In this document: positions 25,553 through 34,297 of the stretch, one piece after another
Position numbering within the stretch: position 1 is the first letter of the stretch
Layout of the letters: every line of letters starts with the position of its first letter
NCBI RefSeq assembly: GCF_030544485.1
Contig: NZ_CP130610.1
Span: 1,426,001-1,490,000, forward strand
Direction: 5' to 3'
DNA from: Halomonas sp. HAL1
GTDB taxonomy: Bacteria > Pseudomonadota > Gammaproteobacteria > Pseudomonadales > Halomonadaceae
DNA: 64,000 bases
Position numbers and translations under genes: made by a program
Notes under the pieces: generated by a model
Database searches by the model: none
What the model saw: the letters and a program-made list of their open reading frames with translations, nothing else
Told to the model about the DNA's origin: nothing

Positions 25553-27112
25553 TTAATCGTTAATAGGAGCGTTTGGGCCGCCGCGTTCGCCGTAAACGGC
25601 TATGCCGCCGCGCCCTGTGCGCTTAATGAAATACATGCTCTTGTCGGCCGCATCAATTAGCTCGTCTGCACTGCCGAACCCTCCGTCATCCAGGCAGGCA
25701 ATGCCAATTGAGACGGAGACATGGATGGGAACATTGTCATCACGACCCATTGGGATTTTTTCTAAACGCTCCGCAATTCGCTTTGCGAAAACATGGGCAG
25801 CTTTGGCGTTTTCATCAGGTAAAATGATCAAAAATTCCTCACCGCCCCAGCGGCCAGCCAAGTCACCTTCACGAATTAGCGCTTGTAGCGTTTTGCCGAA
25901 TTTTTCGAGCACTTGGTCGCCCATTTGATGCCCGTACTGATCGTTCAGTTTTTTGAAATGGTCCAGGTCAATAAACACGACTGACATGATGCGAGACTGT
26001 TGCTGACACAGAGCAAAGCGCGTTTGCATCTGCTCTTCCAGCCAGGCACGGTTCGCAAGGCCTGTGAGCGTATCGGTGCGCGAGCGCTCTTCTAACTCAT
26101 CTTGTCGTTGACGTAGCGAAGCGAGTTCCGCCTGTTGCATTTCGAGACGCGCATTGAGCTGTAACGTTTGTCGAAATAGCAATTGTTGCGCCTCAGCAAG
26201 CAGCGATTCGTTATCTTGTAGCGGAGGGGCTGCCATTTGCAACATGTCAGCCAACGCCGGTAACTGCTGCTGAATATTTTCTAATAAATGACGTAAAGAG
26301 ATCGTGTGGGTGCCACGATAGGTTTCAAATTCCCTTATCACAGTGACTAGCGATTGTGCTGGGTTTGAAGAGAGCCAGGCATCGGCGATGGGGCCAGATA
26401 ATTGAATGCATACCATGTCCGGGGCGGCAATGTCGTATTCACCGTGGCTATCACAGATACGTTGTGCGAGGGGAGTTGGAACTCCCCATTTAGCGGCAAT
26501 CCAAGCACCTACTTGAGAATGGTCGCAGCCAAAAAGCCGTTGCTCTGATTCTGATAACTGCCGATGTGATGAGGCGGCTTCAGCATATAAATGGTTGCTT
26601 TCAATAGGGTAAGTCGCACGCAAGGCAATAATGCCAATGTCTTGAAGCAAGGCTGCTGTAAAAACAGGTCCTGCCATGTCGGCGCAGAGATGAATGGCAA
26701 GGTGTCGTGCGGCTAGCGAGGCAATGATCGAGCGCATCCATACACGCTGATAATGGGTATCGACCGCCCTGTTTTGAAGTAGGCTGAAACTCATCACTGC
26801 TGCCAGTGTGGCATCTAACCCCAGGCGGGCAGTCGCCTCATGGCATGTGTGCACTTTAATGTGGGTTCGCGAGAAAAAGGCACTGTTCGCAAGCGTAATG
26901 ATCCGCATGGTTAAGGCAGGATCACGCTCTATGGCGTTAGCATAGTCGTTAACCGAAGGGTGCTCTGTACGTGCTATCTTCAAGACATTAATAGCGACAG
27001 AAGGTAGAGAGGGCAGATTAGGACATTTGAGGAGATCAGCTACTAAAAATGCAGGTAGTGCAGTCGTTAAGACTAGATCTTTCGAGTAGTCTTTTCCCTG
27101 AATGACCTCCAT
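25553..27112 (-). CDS. HDOD-GGDEF signalling protein (probable diguanylate cyclase)
   Basis: Cytoplasmic protein of 519 residues. Residues about 25-230 form an HDOD domain (LPSLPSVAINVLKIART, LLQDIGIIALR); about 300-345 is a coiled coil; about 345-508 is GGDEF. The active-site loop is GGEEF at 423-427, and an RxxD inhibitory site (Arg414-Asp417) lies exactly five residues before it, so it should make cyclic di-GMP with product feedback. HDOD likely gates activity by an unknown signal. The gene is lone, with a 312-nt upstream gap now bordered by an IS30 copy. Confidence 0.88.
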   Translation of the reverse strand: MEVIQGKDYSKDLVLTTALPAFLVADLLKCPNLPSLPSVAINVLKIARTEHPSVNDYANAIERDPALTMRIITLANSAFFSRTHIKVHTCHEATARLGLDATLAAVMSFSLLQNRAVDTHYQRVWMRSIIASLAARHLAIHLCADMAGPVFTAALLQDIGIIALRATYPIESNHLYAEAASSHRQLSESEQRLFGCDHSQVGAWIAAKWGVPTPLAQRICDSHGEYDIAAPDMVCIQLSGPIADAWLSSNPAQSLVTVIREFETYRGTHTISLRHLLENIQQQLPALADMLQMAAPPLQDNESLLAEAQQLLFRQTLQLNARLEMQQAELASLRQRQDELEERSRTDTLTGLANRAWLEEQMQTRFALCQQQSRIMSVVFIDLDHFKKLNDQYGHQMGDQVLEKFGKTLQALIREGDLAGRWGGEEFLIILPDENAKAAHVFAKRIAERLEKIPMGRDDNVPIHVSVSIGIACLDDGGFGSADELIDAADKSMYFIKRTGRGGIAVYGERGGPNAPIND

Positions 27113-27424
27113 TATTCTCTCCTTGCTTTTTATTGGCTAGCTTCAGAAGCCTTCAGCCTTCAGCCTTTCCTGGCTATTGCGTCGAAGCTGATGATGTTCG
27201 TATTCAAGCGTTCGTTTGAAATCATCATAGGTGATTCACAAACAGAATACTTATATTCGGTTCTACTATTTTTTCTTTGTCGATCCCAAAAGTACTCTAA
27301 TCGGTACTGTTTTGTAAGATATCTCCTAATCATTTGTAAGCAATTTCTTACGTAGGGGTGGGGAATTAGGGATTTTTTAAGTACTCATAACGGTCTCGTT
27401 ACTTTAAGTTTCCTTGTTTTACTT
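27113..27424. promoter_or_regulatory. Upstream region of the HDOD-GGDEF gene
   Basis: Gene-free, AT-rich 312 nt that must hold the promoter for the minus-strand GGDEF gene. A short CCTTCAG tandem (about 27150-27170) is visible. It ends at the left inverted repeat of an IS30-family element, so distal control sequences may have been separated by the insertion. No RNA gene or ORF was recognised. Confidence 0.4.
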
Positions 27425-28522
27425 GGCGGTCTCAATGACCAAGTGCAACACCTAACCTATCAGGTAGGGTATTGCCATGACTCACTGTTATCGCCATCTT
27501 TCTGCCGAAGACCGAGCCGCCATCATGCTGATGCGGGCTAACCACTCGATTCGCGCTATCGCCCGTCAGTTAGGGCGTTCGCCCAGTACTATTTCACGAG
27601 AACTGGTGCGTCATACTGTTAGCCCTAACAGAGCGTATGACGCCAGCCTCGCTGGACATCGCGCCCGACTGACCCGCTGTCGGCCTCGCCGTAGCTTGAA
27701 GCTTCCTCTCGACGGTGAGCTGTTCGAACTGGTGGTCTACCTGCTGCGCAAGTACTGGTCACCAGAGCAAATAGCCCGCACACTAAAGCGTATGTTTCCT
27801 GATAATACTGACCGCCACGTCTCGCACGAAGCCATCTACAATGCGCTCTATCTCATGCCGCGCGGCTCGCTCAAGAAAGAGCTGATTGCCTGTTTGCGCC
27901 AGGGTAAAGGTAAACGACGCCCTCGCAGCCGTGGCAAGGATAGGCGACAACAGATTCCAGACTTGGTGAGCATCCATCTGCGGCCGCCTGAAATCGAAGA
28001 TCGCCTGATGCCCGGCCACTGGGAAGGGGATCTCATCATGGGCGCTAACAATCGCTCTGCCGTTGGTACATTGGTGGAGCGCACGACGCGTTTAGTGATT
28101 CTGGCGAAAGTGGATGGCACCACGGCCACAGCGGCGGCTGTCGGCTTCAGCGACAAGCTCAATGAGGTGCCGCGCTCCCTGCGCCTGTCCATGACCTATG
28201 ACCAGGGCAAAGAGATGGTGAAACATGCCGAGATCACTCAGAAGACGGGGACAGCGATCTACTTTGCCGACCCGCATAGCCCATGGCAGCGGGGTTCCAA
28301 TGAGAACACCAACGGGCTGTTGAGACAGTACTTGCCAAAGGGCACGGATCTGTCGGTCTACAGCCAGGAAGAACTCGACGAGATCGCCGACTCACTCAAT
28401 ACACGGCCGCGCAAGACACTGGATTGGCGCTCGCCACTGGAAGTCTACGCCGAGGTGCTCAAGAAATCCGTCGCCGGCCCGAGCACTCTTCAATAGTGTT
28501 GCACTTGGAACTTGAGGCCGCC
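27425..28522 (+). mobile_element. Complete IS30-family insertion sequence
   Basis: Element of 1098 bp. Left inverted repeat 27425-27450 and right 28497-28522 match at 22 of 26 positions (outer ends GGCGG...CAAGTGCAACA). The flanks are a 3-bp direct repeat CTT (27422-27424 and 28523-28525), the target-duplication size usual for IS30. It carries one intact transposase, so it may still be active. It sits between the GGDEF gene's upstream region and a DUF1264 lipoprotein gene, not inside a recognisable ORF. Confidence 0.9.
27477..28496 (+). CDS. IS30-family transposase
   Basis: DDE transposase of 339 residues. N-terminal helix-turn-helix (SIRAIARQLGRSPSTISREL) binds the ends; the catalytic triad reads Asp185 (HWEGDLIMG), Asp242 (MTYDQGKEM) and Glu276 (GSNENTNG), with the second and third 33 residues apart as in IS30. 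C-terminal RPRKTLDWRSPLEVY is also a family hallmark. No frameshift or stop. Start ATG lies 27 nt inside the left repeat; the stop abuts the right repeat. Confidence 0.95.
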   Translation: MTHCYRHLSAEDRAAIMLMRANHSIRAIARQLGRSPSTISRELVRHTVSPNRAYDASLAGHRARLTRCRPRRSLKLPLDGELFELVVYLLRKYWSPEQIARTLKRMFPDNTDRHVSHEAIYNALYLMPRGSLKKELIACLRQGKGKRRPRSRGKDRRQQIPDLVSIHLRPPEIEDRLMPGHWEGDLIMGANNRSAVGTLVERTTRLVILAKVDGTTATAAAVGFSDKLNEVPRSLRLSMTYDQGKEMVKHAEITQKTGTAIYFADPHSPWQRGSNENTNGLLRQYLPKGTDLSVYSQEELDEIADSLNTRPRKTLDWRSPLEVYAEVLKKSVAGPSTLQ

Positions 28523-28703
28523 CTTCCAGTTTCTTTAAGTTGCTTTCAATGGCAGGAGCCATTCACAGTGGAAATTTTCAGCCCAGTGAGTTAAAGCGCA
28601 AGCAATGTGCAGTTAGCCAGCAGCGTTTAGATATAGGTCGTTTTATGTGTGACGCCGTAGTCGGCAACCTAGATCCTAGACTAGGTTTTCTCGCCAAACT
28701 ATT

Positions 28704-29483
28704 TTAATAAGAAGGCTTGGCCTCGACGCCAGGAATTGGCAGTGTTGGCCCAGGAAACTCGCTTTTCAAAGCATCAATGCCCCTCTGGGGTTTTGCTAAT
28801 GGCACTAAATCTTGCCGTGCTCTACGCCGTTCTTCTGTATCAATGCCCATCCGTTGGTCGCGTTCCTCAATCAGGCCTGGTTTCGCCTCACCGTCACGAT
28901 TGAACGACCACGCCAGAGAGGGTTCTCCAAGGGGTAATGAAGGTTCATTGTCCTCACTATGCGCTGTACCCCACGTATGCCATGTTTTACCGTAGCTGTT
29001 TACCTTACTTTTCATAAGTGCATGTTCGGCGACTACTGGTAAATTAGGGGCAACCAATTGGCCGGAAAGAATTTCACCGTTATGCGGATGCCAGTATTGT
29101 TTCTCTTCTTCGGGGAGTTGCTCAAAGAGTTTTTCAGAGATGATGTATTCAATACCGTTTAGCTTCGCATCATCAGTATTGCCGTCGTAAAGAGCGCACT
29201 GCAAGAAGTCTTCGTTTACCTGATCACAGAAGTGATGGGCCTCAAACTGATGCAGTGGCTCTTTTTTTAACGGATGAAAACCGACGAGGTAAACATTAAG
29301 ACGCGATGGGGGAGCGTCCGTTTGCATCATGCTTGCTCCTGCTTCTAATAGTTGAGATTTTGCACTCTCAGCTCTACCAGGAACCTCGGTGGTCGAGTGC
29401 GTCTCACCCATGCCGGTGCAACCAGCTAGAGTAAAGATCGATGCGACAAACGTCCCGTAATGAAAGCCATTAATGTTGAGCAT
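28704..29483 (-). CDS. DUF1264 (oil-body-associated-protein-like) lipoprotein
   Basis: Protein of 259 residues with a lipobox (FTLAGC). The DUF1264 core runs from about 65 to 190: VYLVGFHPLKKEPLHQ, FEAHHFCDQVNEDFLQCALY, LNGIEYIISEKLFEQLP and EEKQYWHPHNGEILSGQL. The same core is known from plant oil-body-associated proteins and from scattered bacteria. A hydrophilic C-terminal tail (about 195-259) is extra. Monocistronic, between an IS30 copy and tnpB. Function unknown. Confidence 0.78.
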   Translation of the reverse strand: MLNINGFHYGTFVASIFTLAGCTGMGETHSTTEVPGRAESAKSQLLEAGASMMQTDAPPSRLNVYLVGFHPLKKEPLHQFEAHHFCDQVNEDFLQCALYDGNTDDAKLNGIEYIISEKLFEQLPEEEKQYWHPHNGEILSGQLVAPNLPVVAEHALMKSKVNSYGKTWHTWGTAHSEDNEPSLPLGEPSLAWSFNRDGEAKPGLIEERDQRMGIDTEERRRARQDLVPLAKPQRGIDALKSEFPGPTLPIPGVEAKPSY

Positions 29484-29577
29484 AAAACCACCTGCTATTT
29501 GGCTATAAACATATTGCTATTTCTAGGTTAGCCCGTTACCGGTGGTTTTCAATTTCGTGTTCCATGTTTGACCTTTG

Positions 29578-29770
29578 TTGACATACTCCGACCACTAAAT
29601 CAGAGATGATAGTGGCGGATTCCCAGGGTGTTACCTTCCTGGTTCCTGCTTCGGTGTTCGCCGCCTTCAATGCCTTGGCATTGCCGGTCTTACACAAACT
29701 CCACAGGCGTAGATTCCCGAATGCCCTTCGGTATTTACTTCAACTCTCGGCACCGGCTAACAGCGCGGTG
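29578..29770 (-). ncRNA. Predicted omegaRNA / right end of the TnpB element
   Basis: Downstream of tnpB on the minus strand, overlapping its last codons. The segment ends in the IS605-type hallmark GGAGTATGTCAA preceded by a small hairpin (arms CCACTA/TAGTGG, at 29592-29597 and 29610-29615 on the plus strand) and an upstream GGGAATCC. TnpB guide RNAs are usually produced from exactly this 3' region, with the guide being the host sequence beyond the TCAA, here about 29558-29577. Boundaries are estimates from pattern, not from RNA data. Confidence 0.45.
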
Positions 29771-30852
29771 CCTGCTTGTAAGATGTTGCGGGCGGCATTG
29801 AGGTCACGGTCAATACCTTGGGTGCCGCAGTCCGGGCAGTCCCAGGTACGGACATTCAGTGGTAGTGATGCCATCACAAAGCCACAGCCATGACAGCGTT
29901 TGCTGCTGGGGTACCAGCGGTCAATTTGGACGAACTGCCTTCCCGCCCAAGCCGCCTTGTAGTCAAGCTGGCGTACCAGCTCGCCCCAGCCGACATCGCT
30001 AATGGCTTTGGATAGATACCGGTTTTTGACCATATTCTTAACCTGCAAACTCTCCGCCGCGATCACTTGGTTCTCGTTAACAATCTGGCGGGTGAGCTTA
30101 TGGAGGTGGTCAAGCCGAGTATCGGCAATTTTGGCGTGGCATTTAGCAACCTTTAACCGCGCCTTGGTGCGGTTATTCGAGCCTTTTTGCTTGCGGCTTA
30201 ACTGCCGCTGCGACCGCGCCAGTTTTCGGGCATAGCGTGCCGTATGCCGTGGGTTATTAACCCGCTTTCCGTCGCTGGTCACGAACAGGTCTTTCAGCCC
30301 CAGGTCGATGCCGACCAACTTCGGCGTGATCGGGAGGGCGTCGGCCTCCACTTTGAACAGACAGCTAATGAAGTAGCGACCGGCGGCGTCTTTGGATACC
30401 GTGACGGTGCTGGGGGCAGAAGGAAGATCACGGCTCCAGCGAATGCTCAGCGGTTCACTGCACTTCGCCAGGGTGATCTGTCCGTCACGGTACGAAAACG
30501 CCGAACTGGCAAAGGTGGCCGACTGGCGATGTTTTTTGGATTTAAAGCTGGGATAGCGTGCCCGCTTGGCAAAGAAGTGTTTGAACGCCATTTGCTGATG
30601 GCGCAGACACTGTTGCAACGGCACCGAACTGACGTCGGCCAGGAACACGGTGTCAGGCTGCTTTTTCAACTGCGTTAGAAACGCGCTAGCGTCGTTGTAA
30701 CCGATCTTTTCCTGACGCTGATAGAACGCATCGGTGCGATAGCGCAGCACCGCGTTCCAGACAAACCGCACGCACCCAAACGTCCGTGCCAGCAAGGTTG
30801 CCTGCTCGGGCGTGGGATAGAATCGGTATTTGAAAGCGCGTTCGATTTTCAT
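29740..30852 (-). CDS. tnpB: TnpB, RNA-guided nuclease of the IS200/IS605 group
   Basis: Protein of 370 residues. N-terminal OrfB helix-turn-helix segment (FKYRFYPTPEQATLLARTFG), RuvC-like nuclease with Asp183 (GIDLGLKD), Glu267 (VIAAESLQ) and the final acidic motif GIDRDLNAARNI (Asp348/350), and an inserted zinc finger Cys320, Cys323, Cys339, Cys342. All catalytic residues are intact. No tnpA transposase is in the neighbourhood, so this is a solo (IS1341-type) copy that depends on another transposase to move. It directly borders a truncated uxuA remnant. Confidence 0.92.
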   Translation of the reverse strand: MKIERAFKYRFYPTPEQATLLARTFGCVRFVWNAVLRYRTDAFYQRQEKIGYNDASAFLTQLKKQPDTVFLADVSSVPLQQCLRHQQMAFKHFFAKRARYPSFKSKKHRQSATFASSAFSYRDGQITLAKCSEPLSIRWSRDLPSAPSTVTVSKDAAGRYFISCLFKVEADALPITPKLVGIDLGLKDLFVTSDGKRVNNPRHTARYARKLARSQRQLSRKQKGSNNRTKARLKVAKCHAKIADTRLDHLHKLTRQIVNENQVIAAESLQVKNMVKNRYLSKAISDVGWGELVRQLDYKAAWAGRQFVQIDRWYPSSKRCHGCGFVMASLPLNVRTWDCPDCGTQGIDRDLNAARNILQAGTALLAGAES

Positions 30853-31126
30853 TTCTTACAATTTAAATGGCTTTATGTAAGTTCGCAAGCGTTAGCAACA
30901 AGGCGTCTTTTCGGATGCCGCGCTATCCATCCCCTCCCAAAACGTGGCTTGGATGGGGTATTCCGCGCTTTTCGGTAAATTGGAAGAACATGGGGGCGAC
31001 TAAAGGTGACCGAGAAGGGTTACTTTTTAAGCCCCGCGAGTGGTGAGTTAAGAGTTGATGACCTAATAATCATTGGCGGTATTGCCTCGCCCCAGCAGCC
31101 ACGCACCGCCGTGAGAAAGACATTGC

Positions 31127-31336
31127 CCCCTTTACGGTGCTCTCTTGCGAAAACACCAAGCGGTGACGCAGCTAGCTGAGCAGGAACGTTTACCGCTGCG
31201 CCCGGATCACAGCCACCAGCTTCTTGATGATCGACAGCGCAATACGGCACCCGGCTACCCGCTTTACGGGCGCCTGCGCGGCCTAGCCGAACTGCGCGGT
31301 GTGGAGCTGGCGGTGCGTCAGTTAACACTCAGATAA
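31127..31336 (+). pseudogene. uxuA: 3' remnant of mannonate dehydratase uxuA
   Basis: Frame reading [20 protein letters not shown], then [26 protein letters not shown] and [15 protein letters not shown] to a normal stop. This closely matches the C-terminal 65 or so residues of UxuA (E. coli: IPMRPDHGHQMLDD and GRLKGLAEVRGVELA). About 330 residues are missing upstream; a TGA at 31112 interrupts the frame before homology starts. It lies 275 nt beyond the tnpB start, so insertion or deletion at that element probably removed the rest. No start or ribosome site. Confidence 0.82.
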
Positions 31337-31360
31337 GCGGCTACGTTCTGAAGGAGACGT

Positions 31361-32569
31361 ATGCGTTCAAATGGATTAGCGGTAGATAAAGGTGGGGTGG
31401 AGCTCGGCTCCAATTTATTGTCCGGTGTCAGCCTGCCTGCAGCGGTGGTGCATGAGGCTCCGCTCGCGCATAACCTGATGTGGATGCAGCGATTTGCCGA
31501 AGCCCACGGAGCCAAATTGGCGCCTCACGGCAAGACCACCATGACGCCCGCGCTTTTCCATCGACAGCTCCAGGCAGGTGCGTGGGGTATCACACTTGCC
31601 ACTGCGCCCCAGTGTCGTGCTGCCTTTGCCAATGGCATCACCCGAATATTGATGGCGAACCAATTGGTGGGCCAGGCCAATATGGCCATTATCGCCAGTC
31701 TGATCGAGCAGGGCGCTGCGTTTTACTGTGTAGTCGATAGCCATGAGAACGTGCGCCAGCTCGGGCGCTTTTTTGCTGAACGGGGCTTGACGTTATCGGT
31801 GCTTATTGAGGTAGGCGTGGAGGGGGGCCGCTGTGGCTGTCGCAATCAGCAGCAAATTCTTTCGCTGGCAGAGGCGATTGGCAATGAGCCAGCGCTCTCC
31901 CTCGTGGGGCTAGAGGGCTATGAAGGTGTAGTTCACGGGGATAACCCCGAATCAGGTATTCGTACCTATGCTAACTACCTGGTGGATGTTGCCGTAGAGC
32001 TTGAAGCTGCTGGACGCTTTGCTGAAGAAAACCCGATTGTCACCGCGTCAGGTTCCGCCTGGTATGACGTGATTGCGGAGTCCTTTCAGGGCGCACCACT
32101 GCAGGGGAAGTTTACCCCTGTGCTACGCCCAGGGTGCTACATCGTTCACGACCATGGGCTTTATCGTGAAGCGCAATCGGCGGTATTAGCCCGTCGGCCG
32201 GATTTGCAACAGGGGCTTGTGCCTGCCTTGGAAGTCTTTGCCCAAGTGCAGTCGCTTCCCGAACCTGGGCTTGCGATTGTGGCGCTAGGTAAGCGTGATA
32301 TCGGACATGATCAGTTGCCCATTGTCCTGCGTCGCTACCGGGAAGCTGGTACGCCAGCGCAGCCGTTATCGGTGGCTGGCTGGGAAGTGACGAAAATCAT
32401 GGATCAGCACACGTTCGTGCGGCTGCCGGACGATGCTCAGGACGTTGAGATCGGTGACATTGTGGCGTTTGGGGTCTCTCACCCGTGCCTAACGTTCGAT
32501 AAATGGCGCCAACTGCTGCTTGTCGATGACGCCTTGAACGTGAAAGAACACATGGCGACCTGCTTTTAA
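31361..32569 (+). CDS. PLP-dependent amino acid aldolase/dehydratase-like protein (DSD1 / D-threonine aldolase group)
   Basis: Protein of 402 residues with an alanine-racemase-type N-terminal barrel: PLP lysine in APHGKTTMTP, VEGGRCGCRN, GYEGVVHG, then SGSAWYDVI. The C-terminal D-serine-dehydratase-like domain ends in GVSHPCLTFDKW, whose His and Cys bind zinc in this group. Annotated relatives are called amino acid deaminases or D-threonine aldolases. AAGGAG precedes the ATG. It starts 24 nt after the uxuA remnant and may once have belonged to a sugar-acid operon. Convergent with the kgu genes. Confidence 0.82.
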   Translation: MRSNGLAVDKGGVELGSNLLSGVSLPAAVVHEAPLAHNLMWMQRFAEAHGAKLAPHGKTTMTPALFHRQLQAGAWGITLATAPQCRAAFANGITRILMANQLVGQANMAIIASLIEQGAAFYCVVDSHENVRQLGRFFAERGLTLSVLIEVGVEGGRCGCRNQQQILSLAEAIGNEPALSLVGLEGYEGVVHGDNPESGIRTYANYLVDVAVELEAAGRFAEENPIVTASGSAWYDVIAESFQGAPLQGKFTPVLRPGCYIVHDHGLYREAQSAVLARRPDLQQGLVPALEVFAQVQSLPEPGLAIVALGKRDIGHDQLPIVLRRYREAGTPAQPLSVAGWEVTKIMDQHTFVRLPDDAQDVEIGDIVAFGVSHPCLTFDKWRQLLLVDDALNVKEHMATCF

Positions 32570-32589
32570 AAGCCTCCTCGCTCCTGCTG

Positions 32590-33279
32590 CTAAGCGATAG
32601 CGGCGGTCGATAAGCGTGAAATTGCCGCTGGCAGTTCGCTTGCGTGATGAATCCCCACGGCGCCCTCGGGGGTGCTTTCCTCGTTCGGGAAATGGTTGAG
32701 ATGAATAACGTGCATGTCTGCTGCCAGGCCGGCTTCCACTCCCACAGCCGCATCGTCAATCACAATACAACGTTGGGGGGCAAAGCCCATGGCGGCCGCC
32801 GCTTTAAGGTAAAGCTCAGGGTCGGGTTTCCAGACATTGAGGGTATAAGCGCTAAATAAATTACCTGCAAAGTGATGACCCAGCTGGGTGCTTTCCAGGG
32901 CGCAGCGAATTTTGCGCTCTGGCCCATTAGAGACCACGGCTTTAGGGTGGCTGCTTAACTGTTCTAACGCGGCGGGCATGCCAGGTATCGCGATAAGTTC
33001 AGTGCGCATGCGCGCTTCCATACGTGTTCGCATACCCGCCTCAAGCTGGGGAAAAGCGTCTTCTTCTAACGCCTGAAAACGGTTTTCCAGCGTTTGGACA
33101 ATCGTCTGGAAACGTACCCCTCTAAATTCGTCCATATACTGCTGTGCTGAGAAGGGTAAACCGAATTCGGGAAGGATCGCGCCCATCACCTCGGCAAGTA
33201 GTATTTCGCTATCCACCAGGGTGCCGTCGCAGTCGAAGAGTAAGCAGAAAGGCGAGGACGGGGACTTATCAGTACTCAT
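32590..33279 (-). CDS. HAD phosphatase, YieH-like (6-phosphogluconate phosphatase type)
   Basis: HAD-superfamily hydrolase of 229 residues: motif I FDCDGTLVDSE, motif II VVSNGPERK, motif III lysine in WKPDPELYLKAA and motif IV IDDAAVGVEAG. The VVSNGP and WKPDP segments resemble E. coli YieH, a 6-phosphogluconate phosphatase. The start overlaps the stop of the kguD-like gene (ATGA), so it is coupled to 2-ketogluconate metabolism, whose reduction product is 6-phosphogluconate. It may drain excess sugar-acid phosphate; this role is inferred. Confidence 0.78.
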   Translation of the reverse strand: MSTDKSPSSPFCLLFDCDGTLVDSEILLAEVMGAILPEFGLPFSAQQYMDEFRGVRFQTIVQTLENRFQALEEDAFPQLEAGMRTRMEARMRTELIAIPGMPAALEQLSSHPKAVVSNGPERKIRCALESTQLGHHFAGNLFSAYTLNVWKPDPELYLKAAAAMGFAPQRCIVIDDAAVGVEAGLAADMHVIHLNHFPNEESTPEGAVGIHHASELPAAISRLSTAAIA

Positions 33280-34250
33280 CGGCAGGCTTCCTCATTAACT
33301 AGGCTAATTGGGCGTTCGCCCTGCAGCGCTAAGCGAATATTGTCCACCGCGCGCTGGGCCATGGCATTGCGGGTTTCATGGGTGGCGGAGCCTATATGAG
33401 GCAGGGCGACCACATTGGGCATCTTCGTCAGCGGTGACGCAGCGCGTAGCGGCTCTTGCTCAAATACATCCAGCCCGGCTGCTTGAATAACGCCGTTTTC
33501 CAAGGCGTCTATTAAAGCGCTTTCATCGACGACTTTGCCTCGGGCGATATTGATAAAAATGCCCGAAGGTTTCATCAGCGCGAACTCCTGGGCACCGACC
33601 AATCGTTCGGTTTCGGCCGTGAGAGGGACCGTCACGCAGACAAAATCGGCCTCGGCTAGCAGCTCGTTGAGTTCGCGACGCTGCGCGCCGAATTCGCTTT
33701 CTAATTCAGGCTTGGGAGAGGCGTTGGAGTAAATCACTTTCATGCCAAACCCTAGGGCACCACGCCGGGCGACCGCCTGACCAATGCGCCCAAACCCGAC
33801 CATGCCCAAGGTTTTGCCATGTACATCACTGCCAAACAGTGCAGGGCCAATACTCGCTTGCCACTTGTCGGCTTTGACCCACTCGGCTAATTCAACTACC
33901 CGGCGAGCCGTGGCCATGATCAGGGTAAAGCCGGTATCGGCGGTGGTTTCAGTGAGCACATCCGGTGTGTTGCATAGCATGATGCCGCGTTTGGTCAGTT
34001 CATCAACAGGGATGTTGTCGTAGCCAACAGAGATAGTCGCGATGACTTCCAATTTAGGCGCTGCGTCTAACAGCTGGGGGGTAATCGCTAGGCCGGAACC
34101 GATAATGCCATGAACGTTAGCCAGTAGAGCGTGATTAGCAGGATCATTCAGTGCGGTCGTTTTCGGCAGCTCCTCCACCTCAAACAAGCCGCTAAGCTCG
34201 GCTAACTGAGCATCGCTGAGTCGTCCTTGAACCACTAGTTGTTTTTTCAT
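33276..34250 (-). CDS. kguD: D-2-hydroxyacid dehydrogenase, KguD/GhrB type
   Basis: NAD(P)-dependent reductase of 324 residues: VGYDNIPVDEL, TPDVLTETTADT, Rossmann GMVGFGRIGQAVA, INIARGKVVDE (catalytic Arg), GLDVFEQEPL and PHIGSATHETR (catalytic His). Closely resembles GhrB/TkrA and Pseudomonas KguD. Beside a 2-ketogluconate kinase the best assignment is 2-keto-6-phosphogluconate reductase, yielding 6-phosphogluconate; a free 2-ketogluconate or hydroxypyruvate reductase cannot be excluded. 47 nt after kguK. Confidence 0.78.
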   Translation of the reverse strand: MKKQLVVQGRLSDAQLAELSGLFEVEELPKTTALNDPANHALLANVHGIIGSGLAITPQLLDAAPKLEVIATISVGYDNIPVDELTKRGIMLCNTPDVLTETTADTGFTLIMATARRVVELAEWVKADKWQASIGPALFGSDVHGKTLGMVGFGRIGQAVARRGALGFGMKVIYSNASPKPELESEFGAQRRELNELLAEADFVCVTVPLTAETERLVGAQEFALMKPSGIFINIARGKVVDESALIDALENGVIQAAGLDVFEQEPLRAASPLTKMPNVVALPHIGSATHETRNAMAQRAVDNIRLALQGERPISLVNEEACR

Positions 34251-34297
34251 TGTTGTCTCCTGGTTATAAAGCGCTTAATAAAGCATAACGGGGCGAA

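Noticed and set aside
29484..29549. AAAACCACC...GGTGGTTTT inverted pair upstream of the DUF1264 gene
   Set aside because: Arms are 9 bp with a 47-nt loop and one arm overlaps the ribosome site; could be chance, so not called as a feature.
31020..31328. 102-codon open frame on the minus strand near tnpB
   Set aside because: It is antisense to the uxuA remnant, which has clear homology in the other direction.
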